Part shown: positions 24,201 through 32,433 of the stretch, one piece after another | Layout of the letters: each line of letters starts with the position of its first letter | Numbering within the stretch: position 1 is the stretch's first letter | DNA from: Anaerolinea thermophila | GTDB taxonomy: Bacteria > Chloroflexota > Anaerolineae > Anaerolineales > UBA4823 | Assembly (NCBI GenBank): GCA_020724505.1 | Contig: DYGV01000023.1 | Span: forward strand, 1 to 36,222 | Length of the DNA: 36,222 bases | Direction: 5' to 3' | Program-made: the position numbers and the translations under genes | The notes under the pieces: generated by a model | The model's database searches: none | The model's input: only the letters and a program-made list of their open reading frames with translations | Told to the model about the DNA's origin: nothing

Positions 24201-27200
24201 CGGCGAAATCCGTGCTGCTCACGAGTGTGTACTGCGGCTCAAACTTTGGCGGTTCATACGGCTGGTTGGCCGGCGGGTCAATGCGCTGCCACACGACCTT
24301 CTGAAACTCGGCGCGCAGGTTGTCCGCCCCAGTCGGGTTCTGTTGCCAATCTACAACCAGAACCTCGAAACTTGCCTGCTCGCCGGCGCGACCAACCCAG
24401 GTGTCCGGTCGAACGCCGATGTAGAAGGCGTCGGGGTTCACCAGAGCGCTGCTGCGCGCCGACACCGGTAAGCCACTTTCATCGGTAAGAGTCACTTCCA
24501 ATGAATATTGATAGCGTTCATCAGTGGGCTGAGTGGGGAATTCCAGCGAGAATAGGCCCTCTGAATCGGTCACTGCCTGACCTTCGTCCACCAGCTCGCC
24601 CAGGTTGGTGAACCACTCCGGATAGCGGAACGCATCTAACCAGGATGTGTCCTCTTTCCCAACCCGATAGCCGGGCAGATCAAAGAATGCGCGCGTCCTG
24701 TAGAGCGCCCAATGCGCCTCCAGGTTGTTGGCTGGGGCGTCATAGAAATAGCGCGCCTGAACCTCTGCGTTGAGCTTGTCGCCAGCCTGGATCTGCTCCT
24801 CGGTAAAGCTGACCTGTAAGTTGATCTCTGGTTTGCGATAGTTCGCAACTTGAAAGCCCAGATAGGAATTCGGATCGAGCACGGTGTTGATCGAATAGTA
24901 CCCCGGCGTTGCGTCGGCGGGCAAGGCGAACTCGCCATGCGCCGTTCCCATGCCAGATACGGGCAATTCGAATTCAGCCAATATTCGTCCGTCGTCGCCA
25001 CCGATCGTCACCGGTAAACGAGCAATCTCCGGCGGGGTGTAGCGCCCATTGCTGGCATTGCGCAGGATGGCGCGGAAAAAGACCGTCTGCCCAGGGCGAT
25101 AGATGGGGCGATCGGTGTAGAAATAAGCCCGCAAGCCGGGTGGGTTTCCTCCACTGCGCAGGCCAAAATCCCAGGGTTCAATGCCGGCAGTCCAGGAGGA
25201 GAGCGCCAGACCGAACAGATCTTCTCCAGGCTGCCCGACCACCGCCGTAACCGTCTGATAGATGCTCTCTAGCGGCGCGTAGGTTGCGCGGTAGATGCCT
25301 TGAGCGTCGGTCTGTCCCTGCGCCAGTATATCGCCTCTCTCGTTATATAGAACCACCGGCGCGTTGGAGGCTGGCGAATTGTCCCGCAGGTCAATTGCCC
25401 AAATCAGCGCATCCGTGGCGCTGGCTTTGAAGGTCAATTGTAAGTTGCTTACCACCAGCAGAAATGGCCCGGCGTAGATATTTCGCAACGCAGGGTCCGA
25501 CGCTTGCGCAAAATTGAAGTTCAGGAAGTACAAACCTGGGCTTAATGGAGCGCGTTCCGGCGACAGATAAAGTTCTGTCACCTGCATCTGATCGGAAGGG
25601 CTATCCAACGATTGCACCCAGGTTTGGCGTTCTCTGCGTTGCAGGCTCTCCTGCATCTCATAGCCGCCGGGTCCATTCAAAGCGAGAAAATCTTTGAGCG
25701 GCAGCGCTCCCAGTGAGAGAGGAACGCTGGGCAAGTTCACTGCCTGCACCTGCAAACTGCGATCTTGCCCTGTCAGGAAGATCGTCGAGGTGGGAGAAAT
25801 CAGATTGATGTTCGGCTGAAACGACGAAGTGGTGAACGTATGCACAAACTCCTGGCTCATAGCTCCGCCCCACACGTCCACCAATCCAGAGACGCGCAGC
25901 GTGTAGGTTGTATTGGGAGCAAAAGCGGCGCGCAGGTGCAGTGCATACACCGATTCATCCCAATAATAGTCCAGGTTGGGCGCTGCCGGCTCCAGGGAGA
26001 TGTGCTGCAGCACTTCTCGATCCTGTATCGGCGCGCTGAAATACAGCACCAGGTTATTGGTCGGATCCAACGAAACTCCTGCGCCCGGCTCGGTGTTCAT
26101 CACCTGCAACGGGGCGACAGTGACGATCGAAGCGTTGAAGCTATCGCCAATAGGCGTACCGCCACGACCCTGCGCTTGCCCATTCAGGCTGACGGTATAA
26201 GTTGCACCGCGCGCTAACAGGGCTTCGGGCGTAAAGGTAAAAACCGTATCTTCCTCGTCCCAACTCGCTTTGCCAGGCGTCGGTTCGCCATTTGGCCCCA
26301 GCAAGCTGAAGTTACTTTCAACGCTGGCGGTATCCATAGGCTGGTTGAAATGCAAAACAACTTGGGCGTCTATCCGCCAGGGAACTTCGCTAACCGGCTC
26401 CAGGGAAAGCAGCCTCGGGCGCGAGGTGGTGAAACTCCACGAGGTCTCGCCTCTCATCGGTCCGCCATCGGCGCTTTTCAAATCCGGGTTGATGCGCACT
26501 GTATATTGTCTTCCACCCTCCAACGAGGGCGAGGGATAAAAGGCGTAAGTGCTGGTGTTCAACCATTCGCCGCGGCCTTCCGCCGCCGGCTCCAGGCTGA
26601 AAGCCTGCGGCAAAGAAGCCGGATCTGCGCCTAATGCAACGATGGGGCGATTAAAGGCAGCCACCACTGCCGCCGTCGGGTCCACATCCACCGCGCCATT
26701 CTCCGGCAAGGCTAGAGATAACCCTAAAAAGCCCGCGGTGCGATAATTCAGGCTGATGGGCTGCAAGAGCGGTTTGCCCTGCGCCGAGCGCACGTTGTCG
26801 CTGACCATCAGGCTCAATTCCGAATCCGGCTGGAGCGGGGCGCTGAGATAGACGATGACCGTCGAGTTGTCCACCCAGGTGAACGCCAGGCCGGGTCCCA
26901 TCTGGCTGGTCAACGCCGCTTCCACCGAGGCGCGATCCATATCCTGGTTAAAATACAAGGTGATCGGCCCATTCAAGGGCAATTCGGCGTTTACCGGGGG
27001 GTCAATCTCCACCAGCGCCGGCGGTTGCGGCTGCGGTGTGGGGGTTGCGGTGGGCGGCAGGCTGGGCGTCGGCGAAGGGGACCAGCGAGTCGGCGTGGGT
27101 TTGCTGACGAAAGGCAAGGCGCACGCAATGGTAAAGACGATCAACAGCAAGGGCACGCTTCGCGTCCAGGTTCGAACGCGGAGTGCAGGCGAGTTCTCTG

Positions 27201-27213
27201 GGTGGCTGCGCAT
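21250..27213 (-). CDS. Bacterial alpha-2-macroglobulin, thioester-less, surface lipoprotein or secreted
   Basis: This 1987-residue exported protein starts at the ATG with AAAGGAGA upstream (27213). A hydrophobic signal (about 19-35) ends in FTIACALPF, perhaps a lipobox, followed by a Pro/Thr-rich linker. Four SbsA/Big_5-type Ig domains follow (each with xYFN/xHFN-type strands). Then come the macroglobulin domains (YRPGQTVFFRAILRN) and the A2M domain. The thioester-domain helices include GGWGWWKGEESDAYVTSYVL. At the thioester site the sequence is PFESAEQ with Ser1483 where CxEQ proteins have Cys, so no thioester can form, as in E. coli YfaS. The C-terminal domain closes the chain. The family traps proteases; the thioester-less branch has an unclear role in envelope protection. 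No PbpC partner is in the window. Confidence 0.93.
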   Translation of the reverse strand: MRSHPENSPALRVRTWTRSVPLLLIVFTIACALPFVSKPTPTRWSPSPTPSLPPTATPTPQPQPPALVEIDPPVNAELPLNGPITLYFNQDMDRASVEAALTSQMGPGLAFTWVDNSTVIVYLSAPLQPDSELSLMVSDNVRSAQGKPLLQPISLNYRTAGFLGLSLALPENGAVDVDPTAAVVAAFNRPIVALGADPASLPQAFSLEPAAEGRGEWLNTSTYAFYPSPSLEGGRQYTVRINPDLKSADGGPMRGETSWSFTTSRPRLLSLEPVSEVPWRIDAQVVLHFNQPMDTASVESNFSLLGPNGEPTPGKASWDEEDTVFTFTPEALLARGATYTVSLNGQAQGRGGTPIGDSFNASIVTVAPLQVMNTEPGAGVSLDPTNNLVLYFSAPIQDREVLQHISLEPAAPNLDYYWDESVYALHLRAAFAPNTTYTLRVSGLVDVWGGAMSQEFVHTFTTSSFQPNINLISPTSTIFLTGQDRSLQVQAVNLPSVPLSLGALPLKDFLALNGPGGYEMQESLQRRERQTWVQSLDSPSDQMQVTELYLSPERAPLSPGLYFLNFNFAQASDPALRNIYAGPFLLVVSNLQLTFKASATDALIWAIDLRDNSPASNAPVVLYNERGDILAQGQTDAQGIYRATYAPLESIYQTVTAVVGQPGEDLFGLALSSWTAGIEPWDFGLRSGGNPPGLRAYFYTDRPIYRPGQTVFFRAILRNASNGRYTPPEIARLPVTIGGDDGRILAEFELPVSGMGTAHGEFALPADATPGYYSINTVLDPNSYLGFQVANYRKPEINLQVSFTEEQIQAGDKLNAEVQARYFYDAPANNLEAHWALYRTRAFFDLPGYRVGKEDTSWLDAFRYPEWFTNLGELVDEGQAVTDSEGLFSLEFPTQPTDERYQYSLEVTLTDESGLPVSARSSALVNPDAFYIGVRPDTWVGRAGEQASFEVLVVDWQQNPTGADNLRAEFQKVVWQRIDPPANQPYEPPKFEPQYTLVSSTDFAADAQGRARLAFTPPEPGTYLLDVYNLQAGQGKGARSQFLLWVGGAGQAIWPNLPNSRLRLVADQAGYQPGDTAQVFIPNPFGKTGQALLTIERSVVMKHEILSIPAEGYNLSLPLPSDYAPNVYLSVTLLGSNEQGLPDFRQGYLNIPVAPVEQILQVRLVSEPQRAAPGDAVTFDLQVTDAAGNPAQGEFSLSVVDLAVLALAEPNSPDIVSAFYAEQPIGVRTSLALAAYNRRQMILAGGLGGGGGAEAPQVAREEFPDTAYWNAEIVTDANGRAQVRLNLPDTLTTWQVETRGATLDTRVGQAQTQVIATKELLIRPVTPRFFVVNDHTQVSAVVQNNTDVELQVEASLQANGLLLDEANRQTQQVSVPAHGRARLEWWGVVQDVDQVDLIFSAQSGSYQDATRPARGALPVLRYFAPHTFRTSGVMDAAGELTELVSLPRSFEAQSGELDVELSPSLAAAMIKALDALETQPFESAEQVLSSFLPNLEAYRTLQTFGVEDPGLKSRLDRTLNEGLLRLLARQNYDGGWGWWKGEESDAYVTSYVLFGLLRARQAGITVSQDTIQRAIDYLKEAEPQSSESGQPLQPWQWDRLAFQEYVLSEADAGDGEAIARLIQERDQLSPWAQALLALALERQQPGASEVQTILSDLQSNAVRSATGAYWEMRQDESGLLAAGMNMQTDLSNSAIVLFALAQHDPGSPLAADAVRFLMANRSADGGWASSYSAAWTLLALNKIIQGTGELAGNFTFEAALNGNIIAQGKAAEAQQITPVVAQTPLSRLYPDYPNPLTIRRDGGAGRLYYAVGLQVSRPVEEIAPLSQGVSLARAVYPFGDACAPEPCQPIQSAKAGQKVTVRLTLTAPHDLYYLAVSDYIPAGAEILDTRLQTSQLGVDGEPEMQTVYDPRRPYSQGWGWWLFNTPQIYDDHISWTIRHLPAGTYELTYTLVLLQPGEYRVLPARAWQLYFPEVQANSAGSVFEIRP

Positions 27214-27272
27214 GAATTCTCCTTTGCACACAAGACGAAACCAATCCACAGGGAGTTCCGTCAATGAGTTGT

Positions 27273-27278
27273 ATTATA
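27273..27278 (-). promoter_or_regulatory. -10 element of the macroglobulin promoter
   Basis: A consensus TATAAT on the minus strand, about 60 bases before the ATG. The 12 bases just upstream (27278-27289) read TGTAGGTACGTT on the minus strand and resemble 27365-27375 on the plus strand ahead of the divergent VanW gene. No strong -35 is seen. Confidence 0.45.
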
Positions 27279-27387
27279 ACGTACCTACATTGTCCTAAAA
27301 GGTTACGGATGGTGATAAGCGTCCCGTATGCTTTTGTTCATACAGACTCGTCTTCGAGAGAACCTGTAGGACGTTTTACACCAACTT

Positions 27388-27396
27388 TGGTACAAT
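27388..27396 (+). promoter_or_regulatory. Extended -10 promoter of the VanW gene, predicted leaderless
   Basis: TGGTACAAT is a TGn-extended -10. It ends seven bases before the ATG at 27404, so transcription would start at or next to the start codon. No ribosome binding site precedes that codon, which fits a leaderless mRNA. Confidence 0.45.
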
Positions 27397-27403
27397 ACTC
27401 GCC

Positions 27404-29281
27404 ATGACCGTATATCCTGTAACGCAGCGCAGACGATCATCTGACGCTTCTATCCTCCTACAATGGCTGGCGTCTGCAGCGGGCGGCTTTGCGTTATTTC
27501 TGACCTTCTCGCTGGCGCTTTTGTTGGGCAGCGGGTTGTCTTACGCCGGTAAAATCTACCCCGGCGTATCTGTGGCTGGGATTGATCTCAGCGGTCTGAC
27601 GGAAGAAGAAGCCGCGGTTTTGTTGGCAGCCAGGATCGCTTATCCTCAGACGGGAAAAATCGTCTTTCAGTATCAGGAACAAATCTGGGTAGCTCGCCCG
27701 CAAGAACTAGGGTTGAGCATGAACGTCGAAGCCAACGCCCGCGCGGCTTATCAGGTGGGGCGCAGTGGAAACCCGTTCAAACGCCTGGCGCAGCGGCTGG
27801 TCGCCTGGCATTCCGGTGAAAACTTACCCCTGGCGTTGACCTTTGACGAAAGCCTTGCGCACGACTATTTGGCGCAAATCGCTGCTCAGATCAATCGCCC
27901 GACCCTCGATGCGTCGCTCAGCGTGAACGGTTTGGAGGTGATCGCCGTACCGGGGCAAATCGGGCTGCAGGTTGACATCGCCGCCACCCTGTTGCCGTTA
28001 GAACAGCAACTACGCGCTTTATCGGATGGAGTAATCCCCTTAGTGGTTCAAGAAACCCCGCCGGCAATTTTGGATGCCAGCCAGCAGGCTGAGGCGGCGC
28101 GCCGCATCCTAAGCGCTCCCTTGACCCTGACCTTGCCGGAAGCCGCAGCTGGGGACCCTGGCCCGTGGGAGATACCGCGTGAACAACTGGCTGCCATGTT
28201 GACCATTCAACGGCTGGAAAATTCAAACAGCGCAACATATCAGGTGGCGCTGGATGAAGAGGCTTTGTACACTTATCTGAATTCTCTGGCCGGCAGCATC
28301 AACCGCCAGCCAGAAAACGCCCGTTTCATCTTCAACGATGACACCCGCTTGCTGGAATTAATCAAACCCGCGGTCATTGGCCGCAGCCTGGACGTTTACG
28401 CAGCAATCCAGACTATCAATGCTCAGATCGCCGCCGGGCAACGCGCCATTTCTCTGCCCCTGGTATATACACAGCCGGAGGTCGGAAATGACGCCACGGG
28501 AGAACAGCTTGGCATCCGCGAACAGATTATTTCTTACACCACTTATTTTCGCGGCTCATCTGCCGAGCGCTTGCAGAACATCGAGATGGCAGCGGCAAAT
28601 TTCCACGGTCTGCTGGTGCCGCCTGGAGCGGTTTTTTCCATGGCCAGTGTGATGGGAAACGTCAGCCTGGATACGGGTTACGCCGAAGCCTGGATCATTT
28701 ATGGTGGGCGCACGATTAAAGGCGTGGGCGGTGGGGTGTGCCAGGTCAGCACCACTTTGTTCCGCGCCGCCTTCTTCGCCGGTTTTCCCATTGTCGAACG
28801 CCACCCTCACGCCTATCGCGTCGGATATTATGAGCAAACCGCCACCGGACATGATGATAATCTGGCCGGCCTGGACGCCACAGTTTTTGTGCCGGTGGTA
28901 GATTTCAAATTCGTCAACGATACGCCCTACTGGCTGTTGATGGAAACCTATTTCCGCCCCAACTCGCGCAGCCTGACCTGGAAGTTCTATTCGACATCCG
29001 ATGGTCGCCGCGTGGAATGGGAAACTACCGGGCCGCAAAACATCGTTGATCCGCCGGAGCCGGTGTATGAGGAGAACCCGGAACTGGCTGAAGGCGAGAT
29101 CGTGCAGGTGGATTGGGCTGCCGAAGGCGCCGATGTGACGGTCACCCGCACAGTTTATCGCGATGGGCAGGTGCTTTTTACCGACACGTTTATCACCCAT
29201 TACTTACCCTGGGGCGATGTATATCAATACGGCCCCGGCACGCAATTGCCGAACCGCCGTAAACCCAGGGTGAATCCATAA
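27404..29281 (+). CDS. VanW-family protein with peptidoglycan-binding-like repeats
   Basis: This 625-residue membrane-anchored envelope protein has a transmembrane helix at about 24-47. It is followed by YPGVSVAGIDLSGLTEEEA, typical of PG_binding_4-type domains (two copies, roughly 48-215 and 220-355). The VanW domain spans about 365-525, with FRGSSAERLQNIEMAA, VPPGAVFSM and GGGVCQVSTTLFRAAFFAGFPIVERHPH. The C-terminal tail resembles a G5-like beta domain (about 555-625). The VanW domain is of unknown biochemical role and was first seen in vancomycin-resistance clusters. The gene diverges from the macroglobulin gene, with 190 bp between them, and both products face the outside of the cell. 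Confidence 0.9.
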   Translation: MTVYPVTQRRRSSDASILLQWLASAAGGFALFLTFSLALLLGSGLSYAGKIYPGVSVAGIDLSGLTEEEAAVLLAARIAYPQTGKIVFQYQEQIWVARPQELGLSMNVEANARAAYQVGRSGNPFKRLAQRLVAWHSGENLPLALTFDESLAHDYLAQIAAQINRPTLDASLSVNGLEVIAVPGQIGLQVDIAATLLPLEQQLRALSDGVIPLVVQETPPAILDASQQAEAARRILSAPLTLTLPEAAAGDPGPWEIPREQLAAMLTIQRLENSNSATYQVALDEEALYTYLNSLAGSINRQPENARFIFNDDTRLLELIKPAVIGRSLDVYAAIQTINAQIAAGQRAISLPLVYTQPEVGNDATGEQLGIREQIISYTTYFRGSSAERLQNIEMAAANFHGLLVPPGAVFSMASVMGNVSLDTGYAEAWIIYGGRTIKGVGGGVCQVSTTLFRAAFFAGFPIVERHPHAYRVGYYEQTATGHDDNLAGLDATVFVPVVDFKFVNDTPYWLLMETYFRPNSRSLTWKFYSTSDGRRVEWETTGPQNIVDPPEPVYEENPELAEGEIVQVDWAAEGADVTVTRTVYRDGQVLFTDTFITHYLPWGDVYQYGPGTQLPNRRKPRVNP

Positions 29282-29330
29282 AGCAAGACGCGTCTCGCAA
29301 AACATCAATTTGTTTTCATAGGGAGTAACG

Positions 29331-29549
29331 ATGGTCAACAAAGATTTGCTCGAAATCTTACGCTGTCCGGCTTGCGTCCGCGAAAAAGAGGGATTACTGG
29401 ACTTCTATAAAGAATCCTGGTTTATCTGCCGAGATTGCGGGAGGAAATACCCAGTGCGAGATGACATCCCGGTTATGCTGATTGACGAAGGGGATAAATG
29501 GGCGCAGACGCGAGTGGAGGACTTGCCCATTCCGCCGCCCAACGCCTGA
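29331..29549 (+). CDS. Trm112/UPF0434-family small zinc-binding protein
   Basis: This 72-residue protein has two CxxC pairs, C12-x2-C15 and C33-x2-C36, flanking a short beta segment, then KYPVRDDIPVML, the Trm112p-like signature. Eukaryotic and archaeal Trm112 proteins activate methyltransferases; the role of the bacterial form is not settled. GGGAG precedes the ATG at good spacing. It lies 49 bp after the VanW gene and 25 bp before the HEAT-repeat gene, and may share their transcript. Confidence 0.9.
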   Translation: MVNKDLLEILRCPACVREKEGLLDFYKESWFICRDCGRKYPVRDDIPVMLIDEGDKWAQTRVEDLPIPPPNA

Positions 29550-29574
29550 GCCGCGCCGATCTTGAGCGCTCCAC

Positions 29575-30186
29575 ATGGCTTATCTACCGACCATGGCGCA
29601 AAACCTGGAGGAACTACTGTCGGAGCTAACCAGCGGCGACGAAGCGCGGGCTGAGGCGGCGGCGAAGCGCCTGGCGGCGTTGCAAAGCGAACAAGGCGAA
29701 GCCTTGCTGGAAGCGCTATCCGCTTTGCTAGCCTCGCCAGATGTAGAGACGCGCTGGTGGGCGGTGCGGGCGCTGAGCGAGCTTGATGATGGGCGCGTTC
29801 CATCGCTTCTCACACAGGCGTTGAACGACGCCGACCCAGAGGTGCGCCGCTGCGCGGCGTTGGGCTTGCGTTCTCATCCTGACCCGCAGGCGATTCCTCG
29901 GTTGGTGGAAATGCTCAATGATGCAGATGGATTGACCGCGCGCCTGGCGGGAGACGCTCTGGCGGCGATCGGCGGCGAGGCCGTTCCGGCCCTCCTGGAT
30001 GCGCTGCAAAACGGGAGGCACGCGGCGCGGCTGGCGGCGGCGCGCGCCCTGGCAACCTTGCGAGACAAGCGTGCAATTCCAGCGCTGTTCAACGCTCTAG
30101 ACGAAGATTCGGCTCTGCTGGAATATTGGGCTGGCGAAGGGCTGGAACGAATGGGAGTGGGCATGGCGTTCTTTACGCCCGAATAA
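29575..30186 (+). CDS. HEAT-repeat protein
   Basis: This 203-residue soluble protein is made almost wholly of HEAT/PBS-lyase-type helical repeats: about five units of 30-32 residues, recognisable as VETRWWAVRALSEL, PEVRRCAALGLRSH, LTARLAGDALAAIG and ARLAAARALATL. Such repeats form a curved scaffold for protein binding; no catalytic residues are visible and no partner is indicated. The ribosome binding site is weak, and a second ATG six codons in is possible. The stop codon lies in a small hairpin shared with the convergent DUF456 gene. Confidence 0.82.
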   Translation: MAYLPTMAQNLEELLSELTSGDEARAEAAAKRLAALQSEQGEALLEALSALLASPDVETRWWAVRALSELDDGRVPSLLTQALNDADPEVRRCAALGLRSHPDPQAIPRLVEMLNDADGLTARLAGDALAAIGGEAVPALLDALQNGRHAARLAAARALATLRDKRAIPALFNALDEDSALLEYWAGEGLERMGVGMAFFTPE

Positions 30187-30199
30187 CGCGAATGCGTTA
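30184..30199. terminator. Small hairpin containing both convergent stop codons
   Basis: TAACGC (30184-30189) and GCGTTA (30194-30199) pair perfectly around GAAT. The left arm begins with the TAA of the HEAT-repeat gene and the right arm ends with the TAA of the DUF456 gene. With six base pairs and no T-run it is at best a weak terminator. Confidence 0.3.
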
Positions 30200-30694
30200 A
30201 CCCTTCCACACCCACACCCACCATAACACCATAATGACCAGCCCGATTGCAAAACGGGCAACGAAAGATAACCCCCAGCCCGTCGCCATGCCGCGCAGCG
30301 CCTGCCAGGCTTTATTCCAGTCCCGCAAGCGGTAATATTCGAGCAGCAACACCGCGGCCGGCGCAGCGATCAATCCGCCGATGGGCGGGAAAAGCAACGT
30401 GCCGACGACCCCAGCCGCCATGGCGATTAGAATGGTAGCCCAGGACGCGCCCCCTTGCCGCGCCCCGGCCCCCATCAACACATTGTCCACCAATGAACCT
30501 GCCAAAGCCAGCACGCTGATCACCACAAAGATCGCCACGCCCACCGAGCTGAACCCGTACACCACGCCATAAGCCAGGGCAGTCAGCCACATCACCAATA
30601 AACCGGGGAAAATCGGCAAGACCAACCCCAGCAGTCCGACCAGCATCAAGAACTGGATCAGCCATACTCCCAAGAAGTTGAAGACTTCGTTCAC
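30197..30694 (-). CDS. DUF456-family integral membrane protein
   Basis: This 165-residue protein is mostly hydrophobic, with about four to five transmembrane segments (roughly 10-45, 48-70, 82-112 and 140-162). Glycine-rich helices such as LVGLLGLVLPIFPGLLVMW and FPPIGGLIAAPAAVLLLEYYRL are typical of DUF456. The function of this family is unknown. It lies 36 bp downstream of serS on the same strand, so it may be co-transcribed. It converges on the HEAT-repeat gene with 10 bp between stop codons. Confidence 0.85.
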   Translation of the reverse strand: MNEVFNFLGVWLIQFLMLVGLLGLVLPIFPGLLVMWLTALAYGVVYGFSSVGVAIFVVISVLALAGSLVDNVLMGAGARQGGASWATILIAMAAGVVGTLLFPPIGGLIAAPAAVLLLEYYRLRDWNKAWQALRGMATGWGLSFVARFAIGLVIMVLWWVWVWKG

Positions 30695-30730
30695 AGATTA
30701 TCCAATCGGGCAAGACTCAGCCAATGCGGT

Positions 30731-32005
30731 TCACTCTGGGCGGATCACTTCAATCCCGCCCATCCAAGGCAGCAGCGCCTGTGGCACGACCACCGAGCCG
30801 TCGGCTTGCTGATTGTTTTCCAGCACGGCGATTAATGTGCGCGGCATACCCAGCCCCGAACCATTCAGCGTATGTACCAGGCGAGCCTTGCCGCCTTCCG
30901 CCGGCCGGTATTTAATATTGGCGCGGCGCGCCTGAAAATCGGTCACGTTGGAGACCGACGACACCTCCAGCCATTCCTGGCAGCCCGCCGCCCACGCTTC
31001 TATATCATAAGTAATGCTCGCGCCAAATCCCAGATCGCCGGTGCATAACTGCTTGACACGATAAGGCAATCCCAGCAAGCGGCAGGTCTCCTCGGCATCT
31101 CCAACCATTTTTTCCAGCATGGCGTCCGATTCTTCTGGCTTGCAATAGATATACATCTCTACCTTATCGAACTGATGACCGCGCTTGATGCCGCGCACAT
31201 CTCGTCCGGCGCTCATCTTTTCGCGGCGGAAGCACGGGGTATAAGCAGTGTAGAACAGCGGGAGGTCCGCCTCTTCCAGGATGTCATCCATGTGCAGGCC
31301 GGTGAGAGGCACCTCGGCAGTGGGCACCATCCACAGGTCTTCCTCGTGGTCGCGATACAGATTGTCGGTGAACTTGGGCAATTGGCCGGCACCAAACAAT
31401 GTCTGCCCTTTAACCATGAAGGGGGTGTATTTTTCGGTATACCCCTGCCGAATGTGCAGGTCAAGCATCCAGGCGATCAGAGCGCGCTGCAAACGGGCGC
31501 CGGCGCCGCTTAGCACGTAAAAGCGTGATCCGGTGATCTTCACCCCTTGTTCGAAGTTGATGATGCCCAACGCGGGGCCAAGATCCCAATGTGGTTTGGG
31601 TTCGAAGTCGAACTCGGGCAGGTCCCCATGGACGCGCACCACCACGTTTTCACCTTCATCTTTGCCATATGGCACGCGCGGATCGGGAAGGTTGGGCAAC
31701 GTCGCCAGTAGATCGTTCAATTCCTGCTCGGTCTGGCGCAGTTGCTCATCGAGCTGCGTGATACGCTCGCCGACCTGGCGCATGGCTTCGATCTTCGCCT
31801 GGCGCTCCGCTGCGTCCTTGATCCGCCCGATCTCTTTTGAAACCGCGTTGCGCTCCGCTTTCAGCGCTTCCACTTCCTGGATCAAAGCGCGGCGCTGCTC
31901 GTCCAGTTGCAGAACGCTGTCCACCGGCGCGGCATCCATCTGTCGCGCTTGCAGTGCTTTGCGTACTCGATCCGGCTCCTCGCGAATCAAATTGATGTCT
32001 AACAT
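30731..32005 (-). CDS. serS: Seryl-tRNA synthetase
   Basis: This 425-residue class II synthetase charges tRNA-Ser. The N-terminal tRNA-binding coiled coil (about 28-105) begins with [19 protein letters not shown] and is rich in Glu, Arg and Gln. Motif 2 is seen in [29 protein letters not shown], and motif 3 in [28 protein letters not shown] is the serine-binding TxE region. The start at 32005 has GGAGGTG at ideal spacing. An open frame continuing upstream to 32092 is part of the T-box leader and is not coding. Expression is controlled by the T-box at 32020-32324. Confidence 0.97.
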   Translation of the reverse strand: MLDINLIREEPDRVRKALQARQMDAAPVDSVLQLDEQRRALIQEVEALKAERNAVSKEIGRIKDAAERQAKIEAMRQVGERITQLDEQLRQTEQELNDLLATLPNLPDPRVPYGKDEGENVVVRVHGDLPEFDFEPKPHWDLGPALGIINFEQGVKITGSRFYVLSGAGARLQRALIAWMLDLHIRQGYTEKYTPFMVKGQTLFGAGQLPKFTDNLYRDHEEDLWMVPTAEVPLTGLHMDDILEEADLPLFYTAYTPCFRREKMSAGRDVRGIKRGHQFDKVEMYIYCKPEESDAMLEKMVGDAEETCRLLGLPYRVKQLCTGDLGFGASITYDIEAWAAGCQEWLEVSSVSNVTDFQARRANIKYRPAEGGKARLVHTLNGSGLGMPRTLIAVLENNQQADGSVVVPQALLPWMGGIEVIRPE

Positions 32006-32019
32006 GGTTGCACCTCCGT

Positions 32020-32324
32020 TCAAAATAATGAAATTACCCCCCATGTCCTGCAGGACGAGGGGGGCGCTCGTGGTGCCACCTGCTTTCGCCATTCGCGGAG
32101 AATGGCCTCTCGTGCGCGCTAACGGGCAGCCCCGGTCTTCTTACGGCGGCGAGAGAACACCATTGCGCCGCCCCTGCGAAGACGATTGACCTGTTGGAGA
32201 ACAACTCCCGGCCGGCGGAGTGGAATTCGCCGCCCATCCTTGCCGCCTCGCACCACCGGTGGCTCTCTGGAAAGGGTTGACGGTTACTTTTCTCCGCGCA
32301 AATCTTTCTAAAAGATCAATTTGT
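32020..32324 (-). promoter_or_regulatory. T-box riboswitch of serS (specifier UCC, Ser)
   Basis: All parts can be read on the minus strand. The stem I base is GCGGAG (32297-32292) with CTCCGC (32220-32215). The specifier loop has AGUA on the 5' side and GAA before the specifier UCC (32224-32222), followed by A. The distal AG bulge AGAGAG is at 32268-32263. The antiterminator has GCAGG and ACGAG pairing with CTCGT and CCTGC (32083-32050), with the seven-base bulge UGGCACC (32078-32072). Its fourth base C complements G73, the discriminator of tRNA-Ser. Uncharged tRNA-Ser would stabilise the antiterminator and permit serS transcription. Confidence 0.95.
32022..32064 (-). terminator. T-box-controlled attenuator terminator
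   Basis: CCCCCC (32064-32059) pairs with GGGGGG (32042-32037), with an inner GTCC/GGAC stem, followed by a T-rich stretch. It shares 32050-32059 with the antiterminator, so the two structures exclude each other. Confidence 0.8.
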
Positions 32325-32330
32325 GTTGGG

Positions 32331-32358
32331 ATTATACCCAAGCCGTGCAATGTGTCAA
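32331..32358 (-). promoter_or_regulatory. Sigma70-type promoter of serS
   Basis: A perfect TTGACA (32358-32353) and a perfect TATAAT (32336-32331) are 16 bases apart on the minus strand. It is the strongest promoter match in the window, and gives a leader of about 319 nt holding the T-box. Confidence 0.88.
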
Positions 32359-32433
32359 GGCGCGCTCTTCAAATCCGAGCAGGTTGGTGGTAAACTCGTT
32401 CCACCGAAATCGGACCGGTTTGGTTGAAAGAGC

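Noticed and set aside
27214..27264. 17-residue longer start for the macroglobulin
   Set aside because: The shorter start has AAAGGAGA at ideal spacing and leads directly into the signal peptide; the extension would bury it.
32006..32092. N-terminal extension of seryl-tRNA synthetase
   Set aside because: The added codons are the T-box antiterminator/terminator; the normal start has an ideal ribosome binding site.
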